Assembly: GCF_031583065.1 (NCBI RefSeq)
Contig: NZ_CP134053.1
Location: forward strand, 2,170,001 to 2,234,000
Source of the DNA: Streptomyces sp. CGMCC 4.7035
Lineage (GTDB): Bacteria > Actinomycetota > Actinomycetes > Streptomycetales > Streptomycetaceae
Direction: 5' to 3'
Length of the DNA: 64,000 nt
Part shown: in pieces, positions 43,956 to 53,445 of the stretch
How positions within the stretch are numbered: position 1 is the first letter of the stretch
Layout of the letters: each line of letters opens with the position of its first letter
Position numbers and translations under genes: made by a program
Notes under the pieces: generated by a model
Told to the model about the DNA's origin: nothing
What the model saw: only the letters and a program-made list of their open reading frames with translations
Databases searched by the model: none

Positions 43956-45977
43956 ATGGCCACGCCGACTCTGACCGCCCCTTCCGGACCCTCGGCCGGT
44001 ACGCCCCGCCCCGCCGGAGAGGGCGAGTCCCTGCCCGTCGGTCCGCGGCCGCCGGTACACGAACTCGTCGCGGGATTCGCCCGGACCGGCCCCGCCCGCA
44101 CCGCCGTCAGCTGCGGCGCGAGCAGCATCGCTTACGGGGACCTCAACGCCTGGGCCGCCCGCGTCGCGGCCGCGCTCACCGAGGCGGGCGTCCGCCGAGG
44201 CGGACGCGTCGGCGTGCTGGTCGAGCCGTCGCTCGCGATGGTCGCCGCCGTGCTCGGCGCGATGCGCTGCGGAGCCGCGTACGTACCCCTGGACGTCTCC
44301 AACCCCGACCTACGCCTCGCCGAGATCCTGACGGACGCCCAGGTCGACGCCGTCCTCGTCACCGACGCCACCCGCCGCCGCCTCACCGGGCTCGACGTAC
44401 CCCTGGTCGCTGCCGGCTCCACCCGGGAACCAGCCGCCGGGTCCGCGAGCGGAGCGGCTCGCGGCCGCGAGCCGGAATCGCCCGGCGTCCCTGTCGCGGC
44501 CGACGACGCCGCGTACCTCATCTACACCTCCGGCAGCACCGGCGAACCCAAGGGCGTCGTCGTCGAGCACGGCCAGCTGGCGGCCTCCACCCTGGCCCGC
44601 CGCACGGTCTATCCCGGCCCGCCCGTCTTCCTCCTCGTCTCCCCGCTGGCCTTCGACTCATCGGTGGCCGGGCTCTGGGGCACCCTCACCGCGGGCGGCC
44701 ACCTGGTCGTCGCCACCTCGGACGAAGTCCGCGACCCGGAGCGGCTGGTCGAACTCGTCGAGCGCCACCAGGTCACCCAGCTGCTGTGTGTGCCCTCCCT
44801 CTACAGCGTCCTGCTCGACGCCGCGCGCTCCCTCGGCGGCGAGCGCCTGAGCTCCCTCGAAACCGTCGTCGTCGCGGGTGAACCCCTGCCGCCCGAACTC
44901 GTCGACCGCCATTTCGCCCTGCGCACCGGCCCCACCGCGCTGGTCAACGAGTACGGCCCCACCGAGGCGACCGTCTGGGCCAGCTACCGGCGCTTCGACG
45001 TCCCCGGCCCCGTCTCCATCGGCCGACCGGTCCCCGGTGCGACGCTCCACCTCCTCGACGAGGAACTGCGCCCGGTGCCCCCCGGTGCCGAGGGCGAGCT
45101 GTTCATCGGCGGCGCCGGGGTGTCCCGCGGCTACCACGGCCGGCCGGAGGCCACCGCCCGCGCCTTCCTCGACGATCCGTTCACGGACACGCCCGGTGCC
45201 CGGATGTACCGGACCGGCGACCGCGCCCGCTGGAACGCCGACGGCACCCTCGCCTTCCTCGGCCGCCGCGACCACCAGGTCAAGATCCGCGGACACCGGG
45301 TGGAACTCCCGATGATCGAGGCGCAATTGTCCGCCCTGCCCGGCGTACGCGAGGCCGTCGTCGTCCCGGACACCGCCAGTAGCGTCCTGACCGCCTTCGT
45401 CCTCGCCCCGTCCGATCCGGCACCGGCCCCCGAGTCGCTGCGCGAGCAGCTTGTTGCCCGGCTGCCGGCCGTCATGGTCCCCGCCCGGATCGTCCGGCTC
45501 GACGCGTTCCCCCGCACCGTCAACGGCAAGGCGGACCGGGCGGCCCTGCGAACCCGGGCCGACGAACGGCAGCCCCTCCCCGGCGCCGCTCAGGCTGTCG
45601 CTCCCACCCACGCCGCCGAGTCGGCGCCCCAGGGTGATCTGACCGCACGGGTCTCCGCCGCCTGGGCCGAGGTCCTGAACGCCCCCCACGTACCGCTGGA
45701 CGTCAACTTCTTCGACCTCGGCGGCCACTCCCTGGCGATGTTCAGGCTCCGCGAGGCCCTGGAACGCCATACCGGCAGGCGGCCGCCGGTGATCGCGCTG
45801 TTCAAGCACACCACCGTCGCCGCGCAGGTTGCGATGCTGCACGACGGCGACGGTTCAACCGAAGGCGCCGACGCCGACGCCGACGCCGCCGCCTCGGCCG
45901 AGCGCCGCGCCGCCGCGCGCCGCGCCCGCGCCCTGCGCGCCCGACGGCAGGACCCGGCTCAGGAGGCCGCCAAGTGA
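43956..45977 (+). CDS. Stand-alone A-T NRPS (amino-acid activating and loading protein)
   Basis: 673 residues; GGAGG 8 bases before ATG. Adenylation domain ~25-540: A3 LIYTSGSTGEPKGV, A4 LAFDSSVAGLW with the amino-group Asp, A5 VNEYGPTEATV, A7 YRTGDRARW, A8 HQVKIRGHRVELP, A10 TVNGKADR. Carrier ~560-635 with NFFDLGGHSLAMF. The C-terminal ~40 residues are Ala/Arg/Asp-rich. No condensation domain, so it activates and holds one alpha-amino acid for a partner such as the A-T-C NRPS or the P450. Ends in a GTGA overlap with the thioesterase. Confidence 0.95.
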   Translation: MATPTLTAPSGPSAGTPRPAGEGESLPVGPRPPVHELVAGFARTGPARTAVSCGASSIAYGDLNAWAARVAAALTEAGVRRGGRVGVLVEPSLAMVAAVLGAMRCGAAYVPLDVSNPDLRLAEILTDAQVDAVLVTDATRRRLTGLDVPLVAAGSTREPAAGSASGAARGREPESPGVPVAADDAAYLIYTSGSTGEPKGVVVEHGQLAASTLARRTVYPGPPVFLLVSPLAFDSSVAGLWGTLTAGGHLVVATSDEVRDPERLVELVERHQVTQLLCVPSLYSVLLDAARSLGGERLSSLETVVVAGEPLPPELVDRHFALRTGPTALVNEYGPTEATVWASYRRFDVPGPVSIGRPVPGATLHLLDEELRPVPPGAEGELFIGGAGVSRGYHGRPEATARAFLDDPFTDTPGARMYRTGDRARWNADGTLAFLGRRDHQVKIRGHRVELPMIEAQLSALPGVREAVVVPDTASSVLTAFVLAPSDPAPAPESLREQLVARLPAVMVPARIVRLDAFPRTVNGKADRAALRTRADERQPLPGAAQAVAPTHAAESAPQGDLTARVSAAWAEVLNAPHVPLDVNFFDLGGHSLAMFRLREALERHTGRRPPVIALFKHTTVAAQVAMLHDGDGSTEGADADADAAASAERRAAARRARALRARRQDPAQEAAK

Positions 45978-46765
45978 CCACCGACCTCACGACCGCATCG
46001 AACCGCGCGAGCGCTGACACCGACCTGTGGCTGCACCGCACCGCTCCCGTAGCCGACCCGGTCGCCCGCCTGATCTGCTTCCCCCACGCCGGGGGATCCG
46101 CGTCCTTCTTCCGCGCCTGGGGCCACCGGATCCCCGGGGTCGAGGTGTACGCCGTCCGCTACCCCGGCCGCGCCGAGCGCCTCGCCGAGCCGGTGGCGAC
46201 CGACCTGCGCGAGCTCGCCCGCGCCGTCGCCGACGCCGTGGCCCCCCTGGCCGACCGCCCGCTGGCCCTGTTCGGCCACAGCATGGGCGCGCCGATCGCT
46301 CTGGAGACCGCGGCGGCGCTGGAGGCCCGCGGGATCGACCCCGTCCACCTGTTCGCGTCGGGCTCCCGCGACGCCCCGTACCCGTCCGCCGAGGACTGGG
46401 CCGACCCGGACAAGGACGACGACCCCGCTGTCATCGAACGGCTCCTCACACTCGGCGGCACCGATCCCGAACTGGCCGCCGACCCCGAGTTCCAGGAGCT
46501 GGTCCTGCCGTACGTCCGTGCGGACGCGGCCATGTTCCACGCTTACGCACCCGGCGCCGATGCCGGCTCGGCCCCGAGCGTGCGGTGCCCGGTCACCACC
46601 CTCGCCGGGGACGCCGACACGGACGCCGACTGCCGCCCCTGGAGCGAGCTGACCACGGGCGGCGTCCGTGAACACGCCGCCCAGGGCGACCACTTCTACC
46701 TGGTGGCGTCCCCTCCCCACGCCCTGATCCGGGACACCCTGGCGCCTGTGCACCTGGTCGGCTGA
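45974..46765 (+). CDS. Type II thioesterase
   Basis: 263 residues from GTG 45974, translationally coupled to the A-T NRPS. RLICFPHAGGSASFFRAWG (~28-46), nucleophile FGHSMGAPIALE (~97-108) and terminal catalytic His in QGDHFYLVASPPH (~240). It removes misprimed or stalled acyl groups from carrier proteins; with no thioesterase domain in any assembly-line protein here, it might also take part in release. A remnant of a paralogue is at 56717. Confidence 0.95.
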   Translation: MTTDLTTASNRASADTDLWLHRTAPVADPVARLICFPHAGGSASFFRAWGHRIPGVEVYAVRYPGRAERLAEPVATDLRELARAVADAVAPLADRPLALFGHSMGAPIALETAAALEARGIDPVHLFASGSRDAPYPSAEDWADPDKDDDPAVIERLLTLGGTDPELAADPEFQELVLPYVRADAAMFHAYAPGADAGSAPSVRCPVTTLAGDADTDADCRPWSELTTGGVREHAAQGDHFYLVASPPHALIRDTLAPVHLVG

Positions 46766-46832
46766 CCTGCATCACCCCGCACCCCTTACGGCGTGGTGCG
46801 CGACAACGATGGTGGGCTCGGATCCGTGACAT

Positions 46833-46890
46833 GAAGAAGGCCGTGCAGGTTGAGAGTTCTGTGACAAACCTCGCCCGCACGGCCTTCTTC
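46833..46890 (+). terminator. Long hairpin after the thioesterase gene
   Basis: 14-bp perfect stem GAAGAAGGCCGTGC / GCACGGCCTTCTTC with further AGGTT/AACCT pairing inside, 67 bases after the thioesterase stop. It abuts the IS1380 fragment. Confidence 0.75.
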
Positions 46891-47066
46891 TGGACAATCT
46901 CGAGCCAGACCCTGTTCTGGGCTGTTGTGTGGAGGGGCAGGTTGCGCAGTCCGGTGGCCCGGGCGGCCCGGATCCGGTCCTCGGCCCGGGCCCGCAGCCG
47001 GTGACGGAGCTCGAGGGCGGCGATCGGCCGGTCAGGGGTGTTGGTCGCGAAGCATGTGATCCGCAT
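46891..47066 (-). mobile_element. IS1380-family transposase fragment
   Basis: The minus frame MRITCFATNTPDRPIAALEL, then HRLRARAEDRIRAARATGLR and NLPLHTTAQNRVWLEIVQ matches the conserved central-to-C-terminal block of IS1380 transposases. Both ends are missing; the fragment stops at the hairpin. Confidence 0.8.
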
Positions 47067-47506
47067 GCCGTCCGCGACTTGCCACCGTCAGCGCCGAGCG
47101 CGAGCCGGAGGACGCATGCGCCGGGACGTCGAGTCGGGCGCCGACGGTGACGCCGATGTCGGTGGCCGGGGAGTTCCTAGATCACGGCGGCGGACTCACC
47201 CTCGATCCGCCCCTCGCCGGAGGAGCGTCAGCTCCCGGCCATCCCTACTGGGACCAGGACGGCCCCGGGGACGCGTCGCGGACCGACTGAGCGAAGATCC
47301 ACCGCTGCTCGGCTTCTGCCGCCGAACACTCAGTCGGCGCCACCAAGGCCGCGGATCATCCGGCTCCACAGGTGCGTCCGGCAGTGCCGAAAGGACGTCG
47401 GCCTGTGCGTGCCAGCCGCGGAACACGCCACGGAACATCTGGTGGGGCTCGTGCGGTAGGGGGCCCCTCACATAAGCCACTGTGCTCTCCCTCGCTTGCT
47501 CCGTTA
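47067..47506. other. Stretch without a confident gene upstream of the LacI operator
   Basis: About 440 bases. A 44-codon plus-strand frame from ATG 47157 (ends DGPGDASRTD) and a 94-codon minus-strand frame (47196-47480, starts MAYVRGPLPHEPHQMFRG) are open but show no recognised family or good ribosome site. Probably decayed sequence linked to the IS1380 debris. Confidence 0.4.
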
Positions 47507-47528
47507 CCGTTAACGTGAACGCTAACGG
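47507..47528. promoter_or_regulatory. LacI-type operator
   Basis: 22-bp near-perfect palindrome: CCGTTAACGT-GA-ACGCTAACGG (9 of 10 pairs match). The central CG-type symmetry and AACG/CGTT halves fit LacI-family sites. It lies ~175 bases upstream of the LacI-family gene. Confidence 0.75.
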
Positions 47529-47701
47529 GATTCTCGCTCAGGAGAGCGGATTCCGTCAACGCCCGCCCCCGGACGGCTCACGAGCCGCCGGTGGCGGGCC
47601 GGCGCTGTCTTGCTCCCGTGGCACTAACCGGGCGGTGCCGGCGCGGCAGACCGGTGAACCTGATTGACTTGGGGTACAGGGCGGCACAGGAACAGAAGCG
47701 A

Positions 47702-48739
47702 GTGGGCAGCGTGGCCGGACAGCGGGAAACGGAAGACCAGCGGGCGCGGGGTGTGCGAACCGGCAAGCGGGTCACGCTCCGCGACGTTGCTCAAGCGGCA
47801 GGCGTGTCCCATCAGACGGTCTCCCGGGCGATCAACGGCAAGGGGGAGATCGACCCGGGGACTCAGCAACGCGTGCTCGATGTCGCAAGGCAGTTGCGGT
47901 ACCGGCCGAGCCGGTTCGGCCGGGGGCTGGTCCGCCCGGACGTCGTATCCGTCGGGCTCATCGTCCCCGACGTGGTCAACCCCTTCTTCCCAGAGTTCGT
48001 GGCAGGAGTGATTGCGGCCGCGGACGAACGCGACTGGCAGGTGCTCGTGGCCAGCACCGAGAACGATCGGTCCCGGGAGCTGGCCTTGGTCCGCTCACTC
48101 GGCCAACAGGTTGACGCTCTTGTCGGCTACATCAGCCATCCCGATGCGCAGCTCGAGCCGTACGTGGGCACCGTGCCACTGGTTCTGGTCGATCGCGGGC
48201 TGGACTCGTCGAACCACGCGTTGGTCCACATCGACACCGCGGCCGGAATCCGGGCCGGGATGCAGCACCTCATCGACCGGGGTCACCGCCGGATCGGCAT
48301 GATCGACTGCGAGTGCGTGAGCGCCCCGTTGGTCCGGCGCCGCACCTTCCTCGAGGTCGTCGGCGAACATGCGCTGCCCGTCGACGAGGGCTGGGTTGTC
48401 ATGGGTGAGCAGTCCCCGGACGGGGGCGCCGCCGCGTTCGAGGCGCTGTACGCCGCGCGCCCGGACGTCACCGCCGTGGTTGCCTTCAACGACCTGGTTG
48501 CGATCGGCGCGCTCCGGGCCGCTCGCCGGCTCGGCGTCCAAGTACCGGACGACTGCGCACTGGTCGGCTACGACGGGCTGAGCGTCGTCGATCTGGTCGA
48601 CCCGCCACTGACCACCCTCCACCTCGACAAGCGACGGCTGGGCGAACTGGCCATCCACCAGGTCGACCGACTCCTCGCGGGCGAGCTGCCGCTCCCTATC
48701 GTCCTGACACCGAGCCTGCGTGTCCGCGGCACGACGTGA
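47702..48739 (+). CDS. LacI-family transcriptional regulator
   Basis: About 345 residues from GTG 47702 (AGGAA 9 bases upstream); GTG 47711 is equally possible. HTH TLRDVAQAAGVSHQTVSRAI and NGKGEIDPGTQQRVLDVARQ with the hinge helix YRPSRFGRGL; periplasmic-binding-like domain SVGLIVPDVVNPFFPEFVAG, ALVHIDTAAGIRAGMQHLID, and VVAFNDLVAIGALRAARRLG. Binds a small effector, usually a sugar. Its own upstream palindrome suggests autoregulation; no sugar catabolic gene is adjacent, so its regulated target is unclear. Confidence 0.93.
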   Translation: MGSVAGQRETEDQRARGVRTGKRVTLRDVAQAAGVSHQTVSRAINGKGEIDPGTQQRVLDVARQLRYRPSRFGRGLVRPDVVSVGLIVPDVVNPFFPEFVAGVIAAADERDWQVLVASTENDRSRELALVRSLGQQVDALVGYISHPDAQLEPYVGTVPLVLVDRGLDSSNHALVHIDTAAGIRAGMQHLIDRGHRRIGMIDCECVSAPLVRRRTFLEVVGEHALPVDEGWVVMGEQSPDGGAAAFEALYAARPDVTAVVAFNDLVAIGALRAARRLGVQVPDDCALVGYDGLSVVDLVDPPLTTLHLDKRRLGELAIHQVDRLLAGELPLPIVLTPSLRVRGTT

Positions 48740-48918
48740 CCCACCTTCGACCTCGCTCCGTCAGTGGGGTTTGGCCGCTGAGTGGCTCGGTGGTTCGCCC
48801 GTGACGTTCCCTGAGTCGGGGGCGGGCCGTCGCATGACGCTGCGGCTGCGCCGGTTTCAAGGTGATGGCGGGCGTGTTTCGTGCGGCGGGCCGGTGGTGG
48901 TGAGGCGAAAGCGCTTGT

Positions 48919-50337
48919 TCATCTCGTCCCGGCGACGAGCCTCTGAACCCACTTGCGGCGATAAACACGATAGCCACTGATGAGGGCCTTGACGATTTCC
49001 TCGCTGTTGATGGCGATAAATACAAGTGGGAACGGGAGATCCCATACGAGCGCCGCCATGAATGTCAGCGGAATGGCGATCAGCCACTGACAGGCCAGAT
49101 CCGCCCTCAAAATGTAGACCGTGTCTCCACCGGCCCTCAGAAGACCGTTCTGAAGAGTCATGCATGTCATCCGGAAAATGAACACGAATGCTAAGACGGC
49201 GGTGGTGTCCTGCGCGACGCCGATCGTCTCGCCGTCGATTTCCCCGTAGATCTTCCCCACCCAGAAGCTGGTCAACAGCAGGAGCAGACAGCACATGGCC
49301 GCGACAGCCGTGCTCCAGAGCAACAGGGCCTTGCTCATGCACCATGTGCGCTCTTCGGCGGCGCCTTCCCCGATGCTGTTCCCGATGAGTACCGCCGCCG
49401 CCGTGGCCACACCGTTCGCGAAGGCGACGGCGGTGTCCTCGATCGGGTTGATCATCGACAGGACCGCCAGCTCCTGTGTGCCGGCCCGACCGACGATGAT
49501 GCTGTAGAAGAAGATTCCGATAGCCCACGACATCGAACCGAGGGATACCGGAAGGCCGACACGCCAGATCTTCTGCAGGATTCCGTTACCGATACCGTCG
49601 CGGAGGTCCCGGACGCGGAAGGCCATGGGATGGCGCCTGCCGTACAGGTACACGATGAACAGAAGGCATTCCGCGTAGGTGCTGATGACGGTTGCCCAGG
49701 CCGCCCCGGCCAGTCGCAGTTCGGGCATTCCCCAGTTGCCGAAGACAAGACCGTATGCCAGAGCCACATGGAGGAGCACGCCGATCAAGGCGAGATTCAT
49801 GGCCGTCTTCGCCTGACCCAGGCTGCGCAGACTTGCGGCCAGCACCGATATCACAGCGAAGGGGACAAGCATCGGAATCACAGTTCTGATGTATTCTGTA
49901 CCCAGCGATATCACGTGGGAATTCTCCGTGCCCACCGCCATGATCTCCCTCGCCCAGACGAAGCAGACGGTGCAGATGACCACGGCGATCGCGCCGGCGA
50001 TCACAACGGTCAACGTCGTGGCCTGGCGGGCTTTCTGCACACTGCCGCTGCCCCACAACTGTGCGACGATGACCGCGCCGCCATTGGCCGTTCCCAGCGT
50101 GGCCATGATGACGATGAAAATGACGCGGGTGGAATAGCCGATGGAGGCTATCTCATCGGTACCCAGGTGCGAAACGAAAAGCGCGTCGACGATTGTCCTG
50201 GACGAGGTCATGAGGGACTGCAGTGTCACAGGAATCGCCGTGGTGCACACCAACGCTATGAACCTGCGGTCGAGCGCCAAACTGAAACCGCTGTGCACCG
50301 CCTCTCCCGCGTCGTCCGCCGTCTGCGTCACGGTCAT
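48919..50337 (-). CDS. MATE-family multidrug/metabolite exporter
   Basis: 472 residues with about 12 membrane segments; FIALVCTTAIPVTLQSLMTS, RTIVDALFVSHLGTDEIASI and GTANGGAVIVAQLWGSGSVQ match the MATE opening. It couples Na+ or H+ entry to export of organic compounds. Base composition is visibly less GC-rich than its neighbours (many ATT, AAT and GAT codons), a sign of separate origin. It follows the glycosyltransferase gene by 107 bases and probably shares its promoter; likely exporter of the glycosylated product. Confidence 0.93.
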   Translation of the reverse strand: MTVTQTADDAGEAVHSGFSLALDRRFIALVCTTAIPVTLQSLMTSSRTIVDALFVSHLGTDEIASIGYSTRVIFIVIMATLGTANGGAVIVAQLWGSGSVQKARQATTLTVVIAGAIAVVICTVCFVWAREIMAVGTENSHVISLGTEYIRTVIPMLVPFAVISVLAASLRSLGQAKTAMNLALIGVLLHVALAYGLVFGNWGMPELRLAGAAWATVISTYAECLLFIVYLYGRRHPMAFRVRDLRDGIGNGILQKIWRVGLPVSLGSMSWAIGIFFYSIIVGRAGTQELAVLSMINPIEDTAVAFANGVATAAAVLIGNSIGEGAAEERTWCMSKALLLWSTAVAAMCCLLLLLTSFWVGKIYGEIDGETIGVAQDTTAVLAFVFIFRMTCMTLQNGLLRAGGDTVYILRADLACQWLIAIPLTFMAALVWDLPFPLVFIAINSEEIVKALISGYRVYRRKWVQRLVAGTR

Positions 50338-50444
50338 GTTGCCTCATCTTCCCGAGTGCGTTGGAGTCCCGACTGTCGGCCTGCCTGGGCGGGCCGGGGG
50401 ATGACGATTTCGTGTCCCCCGGCCCGCGACGTTCCGGCGCGGTC

Positions 50445-51629
50445 TCAGCGCAGCGCTGCGGCTTCCGGAGCCACGACCTTGGCAGCGACCCGCTCGGCTT
50501 CGCGGAGGACGGTGTCGCGGAACTGCGTGCTCAGTTCGAGGACGGGGGCCAGAACGCGGCACTCGTCGATGCTCTGGTCGGTGTAGGGCAGGGCGAGCCC
50601 GGCCAGCGGGAGAACCTCGGGAGAGGTGTGCTCGTCGAACATCGCGCTGATCCAGGGGGCGGGGGCGTGCGACTCGGTGTCGATGGCGGCGCCCACCACA
50701 AGGACGCTGCGGCCGTTGCTCGTGCCCCGCACGACACCCATCCGCTGCCCGTCGGCGGGCACGGCGGCGGCCACTTCACGCGCGGCGTCCGGATAGAGCC
50801 GGTCCGCCCCGAGCTGGTCGTACGCGATGGCCATCTCCACGTCCAGGGCCGGCCACTTGGAGAGGTAGAACCGCCAGTTGATGATCTCCGTCTCGGACTG
50901 GTCCACCTGGTTGCGTGGGTGCGGCAGGTGCACGCCGTAGACACCTTCACCCAGCACGATGGGCGTGCCCGTGAGTGAGACCCGACGGGCCCACTCCTGG
51001 TCTTCGGGCCCCCAGCCGCGGAAGCCCTCCTCGTAGGTGAGGCCGTGCTCCCTGACGATCGCCGCGGGGACGGCCACAAGGGCACCGCAGGCGTAGACCC
51101 AGGGGAAACGAGCGAAAGCCGACGCGTACTCGGGAGTCCAGCGGTAGTCCAGCTGGACGTTGCCCTCCGTCTCCAGCTCCGCGAGCACCTTCCGGTAGTC
51201 GCTGAACGGGAGGACCTCGACGGCCTCCACGTCACGGTTGACGACGTCGCCGTAGCCGATCATCTGGCCCACCACGCAGATCTTCTGGCCGTGCTGGAAG
51301 TACCGGGTGTAGAGGTTCTCCAGGAATCGCGAGGGCACGACCATGTCCGCGTCCAGGACGACGAGGACCTGCCCTGACACATGCCGCAGCGCCAGGTTCC
51401 TGGCGTGGCAGAGATTCCACTCGACGCCCGACATGACCGTGACGATGTTGAGCCGGTCCGAGAACTCCTCGCACACGGAGGCGAATTCCGGCGAGTTCTC
51501 CAGCGCACCGACGATGACTTCGAACTCCGAACGGTCCATGGTCTGTTCGGCGAGGGCGGCGAAGGCGAGCTTGATGTTGTCCAGGCGCTGCTTGTACGGA
51601 ATCACGATGCTGAACTTCGGGGCACCCAT
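50445..51629 (-). CDS. GT2-fold glycosyltransferase with GT7-like C-terminal region
   Basis: 394 residues from ATG 51629 (GGAGGAG ribosome site). N-terminal GT-A domain FSIVIPYKQRLDNIKLAFAA, nucleotide-sugar/metal site VLVVLDADMVVPSRFLENLY (DAD motif, ~92), and the acceptor/catalytic region GLTYEEGFRGWGPEDQEWAR (~197), typical of galactosyltransferase-like GT2/GT7 enzymes. The last ~130 residues are an unusual extension. Cytoplasmic. It carries a perfect cluster operator 85 bases upstream, so it belongs to the regulon and may glycosylate the product before MATE export. Confidence 0.88.
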   Translation of the reverse strand: MGAPKFSIVIPYKQRLDNIKLAFAALAEQTMDRSEFEVIVGALENSPEFASVCEEFSDRLNIVTVMSGVEWNLCHARNLALRHVSGQVLVVLDADMVVPSRFLENLYTRYFQHGQKICVVGQMIGYGDVVNRDVEAVEVLPFSDYRKVLAELETEGNVQLDYRWTPEYASAFARFPWVYACGALVAVPAAIVREHGLTYEEGFRGWGPEDQEWARRVSLTGTPIVLGEGVYGVHLPHPRNQVDQSETEIINWRFYLSKWPALDVEMAIAYDQLGADRLYPDAAREVAAAVPADGQRMGVVRGTSNGRSVLVVGAAIDTESHAPAPWISAMFDEHTSPEVLPLAGLALPYTDQSIDECRVLAPVLELSTQFRDTVLREAERVAAKVVAPEAAALR

Positions 51630-51713
51630 ACTTGCTCCTCCTGCGAAGTGGTCTGCCTTCCCGGTGGTCCGTCGAGTGGACCGGGAACCTGCGGACAAGA
51701 GTTTGGCGCAAGG

Positions 51714-51729
51714 TTGCCAAGCTTGGCAA
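51714..51729. promoter_or_regulatory. Perfect cluster operator TTGCCA-AGCT-TGGCAA
   Basis: Fully palindromic 16-mer, the best match of the family, upstream of the glycosyltransferase-MATE unit. An IS3 element begins 21 bases further out. Confidence 0.88.
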
Positions 51730-51880
51730 GAGTCTGGAAACCCCCCTCCCTGTCAGACTCTCGTGAGACATCAGGACAATCGAGTCTTCTGTTGTTAGTC
51801 GGGCGAGAACAGGATCTTTCGAACGTGACGCTGAGCAGTGCCGACTTTCCACCAAACCGTCCGGACCGGCGGGCAGGACG

Positions 51881-52039
51881 ACGGCCGAGAAGGAGGCCGA
51901 GCGGCTGTGGGAGGAGAACGCCAGGCCCGCCGCTGAGCTGGCCAAGTCCCAAAAGGCGCTGGCCATTCTGGGAAAGGCACACGAGCTCTTGGAACTGCTC
52001 TCCGGGATCGAGGACTCCGACTCCAAGCGGACGAAGTGA
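51881..52039 (+). pseudogene. IS3 orfA C-terminal remnant
   Basis: The frame reads TAEKEAERLWEENARPAAEL, AKSQKALAILGKAHELLELL and ends SGIEDSDSKRTK. This is the leucine-zipper tail of an IS3 OrfA; the HTH start is lost. It overlaps the orfB GTG by 4 bases, as in programmed or coupled IS3 translation. Confidence 0.75.
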
Positions 52040-53014
52040 TCGCCGAGGCGTTCACCGCCCTGGAACCGGTCGTGGGGATCAAGCCCGCGTGCGAGCTGAC
52101 CGGCCGCTCCCGGGCCACCGTCTACCGGCAGCGCGGCCCCCGGCCGCAGCCGGGGGCACCGCGCCGGCCACCGGCACCGCATCCGGCGGCCCTGTCCGAG
52201 CTGGAGCGGCCCCGGGTGCTGGGCGTGCTGCGCTCATGGCGGTTCGTGGACAAGTCCCCGGCGCAGTTCTGGGCCACCCTGCTGGACGAGGGCACCTACC
52301 TGTGCTCGGTCTCCACGATGTACCGGCTGCCGCGCGAACACGGCGAGGTCCGCGAACGCCGCGCGCAGGCCACCCACCCGCCCAGAACCAAGCCCGAACT
52401 CGGGGCCACCGGCCCGAACCAGGTATGGAGCTGGGACGGACCTGTTCGTGATGCTCGACATCTAGTCCCGCAAGGCCGTGCACTGGATCGTCGTGCCGCG
52501 CGAATCAGCCGCGCCGGCAAGGGAGTTCATCCAGGACGCCTTCCGCGCCAACGGCCGCGTCGTCCCGGACGTGGTGCACGCCGACCGGGGCACCTCCATG
52601 ACCTCCAAGCCGGTCGCCCAGCTGCTAGCCGACCTGAACATCGTCCGCTCACACTCCCGGCCGCGGGTGTCCAACGACAATCCGTACTCGGAGGCGAACT
52701 TCAAGACCTTGAAGTACTGCCCGGTCTTCCCCGACCGGTTCGGCTCGCTCGCCGACGCCCGTGCCTTCTGCCGGCAGTTCTTCACCTACTACAACACCGT
52801 CCACCGGCACGGCGGCATCGGCCTGCACACCCCCGCCTCCGTCCACGACGGCACCGCCACGACGATCCAGGCCCGGCGGGGCGAAGTGCTGGCCGACGCC
52901 TACGCGGCCAACCCACACCGATTCCGCCGAAGACCGACACCACCCCAGCTACCGGAAGCGGCATGGATCAACCAACCCGCAAAGGAGGAGCGTCAGGAAG
53001 AACCCGCAGCCTGA
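52036..53014 (+). pseudogene. IS3 orfB (integrase-core transposase), disrupted
   Basis: Starts at GTG 52036 with FTALEPVVGIKPACELTGRS, reaches GATGPNQVWSWD (first Asp region) at ~52440, then a small deletion and frameshift lead into DLFVMLDI-stop (TAG 52463-52465) and SRKAVHWIVVPRESAAPARE, VVHADRGTSM (second Asp) and NPYSEANFKTLKY (Glu) to 53014. The DDE residues survive in pieces but no single protein can be made. Confidence 0.85.
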
Positions 53015-53064
53015 CGTGTCTCACCGAGATTGACAGGCTCCGCCCCCTCGCAGTGGAAGGAAAG

Positions 53065-53106
53065 AGAGCTCCCTGTGTGCGGATGCCGCCGCGCACAGGG
53101 AGCTCT
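53065..53106. terminator. Hairpin beside the IS3 right end
   Basis: 13-bp stem AGAGCTCCCTGTG / CACAGGGAGCTCT with a 16-nt loop. It may terminate the minus-strand peptide transcript. Bases 53107-53445 hold no other supported gene; outward-facing half-sites TGGCAA-GCA-TTGCCA lie at 53287-53301. Confidence 0.65.
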
Positions 53107-53445
53107 GTCGTATGGGCCGTGCAGGACGCGACACCAGGTCGGCTGGAAGGAGACCCGGTGCAGGATCGGGCATCCGAGCCGGTCGAGCCGCTCGGCGGAA
53201 CATGAGAAGCCGACCGTCACGGGAACGGGACGCCGGGGCGGCCGCAGGGAGATGCACAGAGGATGCCGGAAGGGTGGGCCGGGCAATGGCAAGCATTGCC
53301 AATTGGCCGGTCAACTACTTGATTTTCTGCTCTCTCAGGGGTTAGGCGCCGCTTGGCGCCTGGTGTGCCCGGTGGGGCAACTGGGGGCGCCGCGCGTACC
53401 TGCCGCGCCTATGGGCGGTGTGGGGAAAGGGCTTCCCAGGCCGGA

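Larger units (their letters stand above)
51751..53035 (+). mobile_element. IS3-family insertion sequence (decayed)
   Basis: About 1285 bases bounded by imperfect inverted repeats, left TGTCAGACTCTCGTGAGACA (51751-51770) and right TGTCTCACCGAGATTGACA (53017-53035), with TG...CA termini. It contains an orfA remnant and a broken orfB. No target-site duplication could be matched in the flanks. Inserted between the glycosyltransferase operator and the secreted-peptide/XRE 2 genes. Confidence 0.8.

Noticed and set aside
47157..47291. 44-codon ORF considered as a RiPP precursor
   Set aside because: No leader-core pattern, no nearby modifying enzyme specific to it, and no clear ribosome site.
51741..53045. 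Target-site duplication for the IS3 element
   Set aside because: The 3-5 bases flanking each end do not match, so the element is decayed or rearranged; only the inverted repeats are claimed.
53286..53345. 19-codon ORF starting ATGGCAAGC with an NWP motif, considered as a second signalling peptide
   Set aside because: No signal peptide and no ribosome site; it overlaps outward-facing TGGCAA/TTGCCA half-sites, so the similarity to GIDWP is probably accidental.
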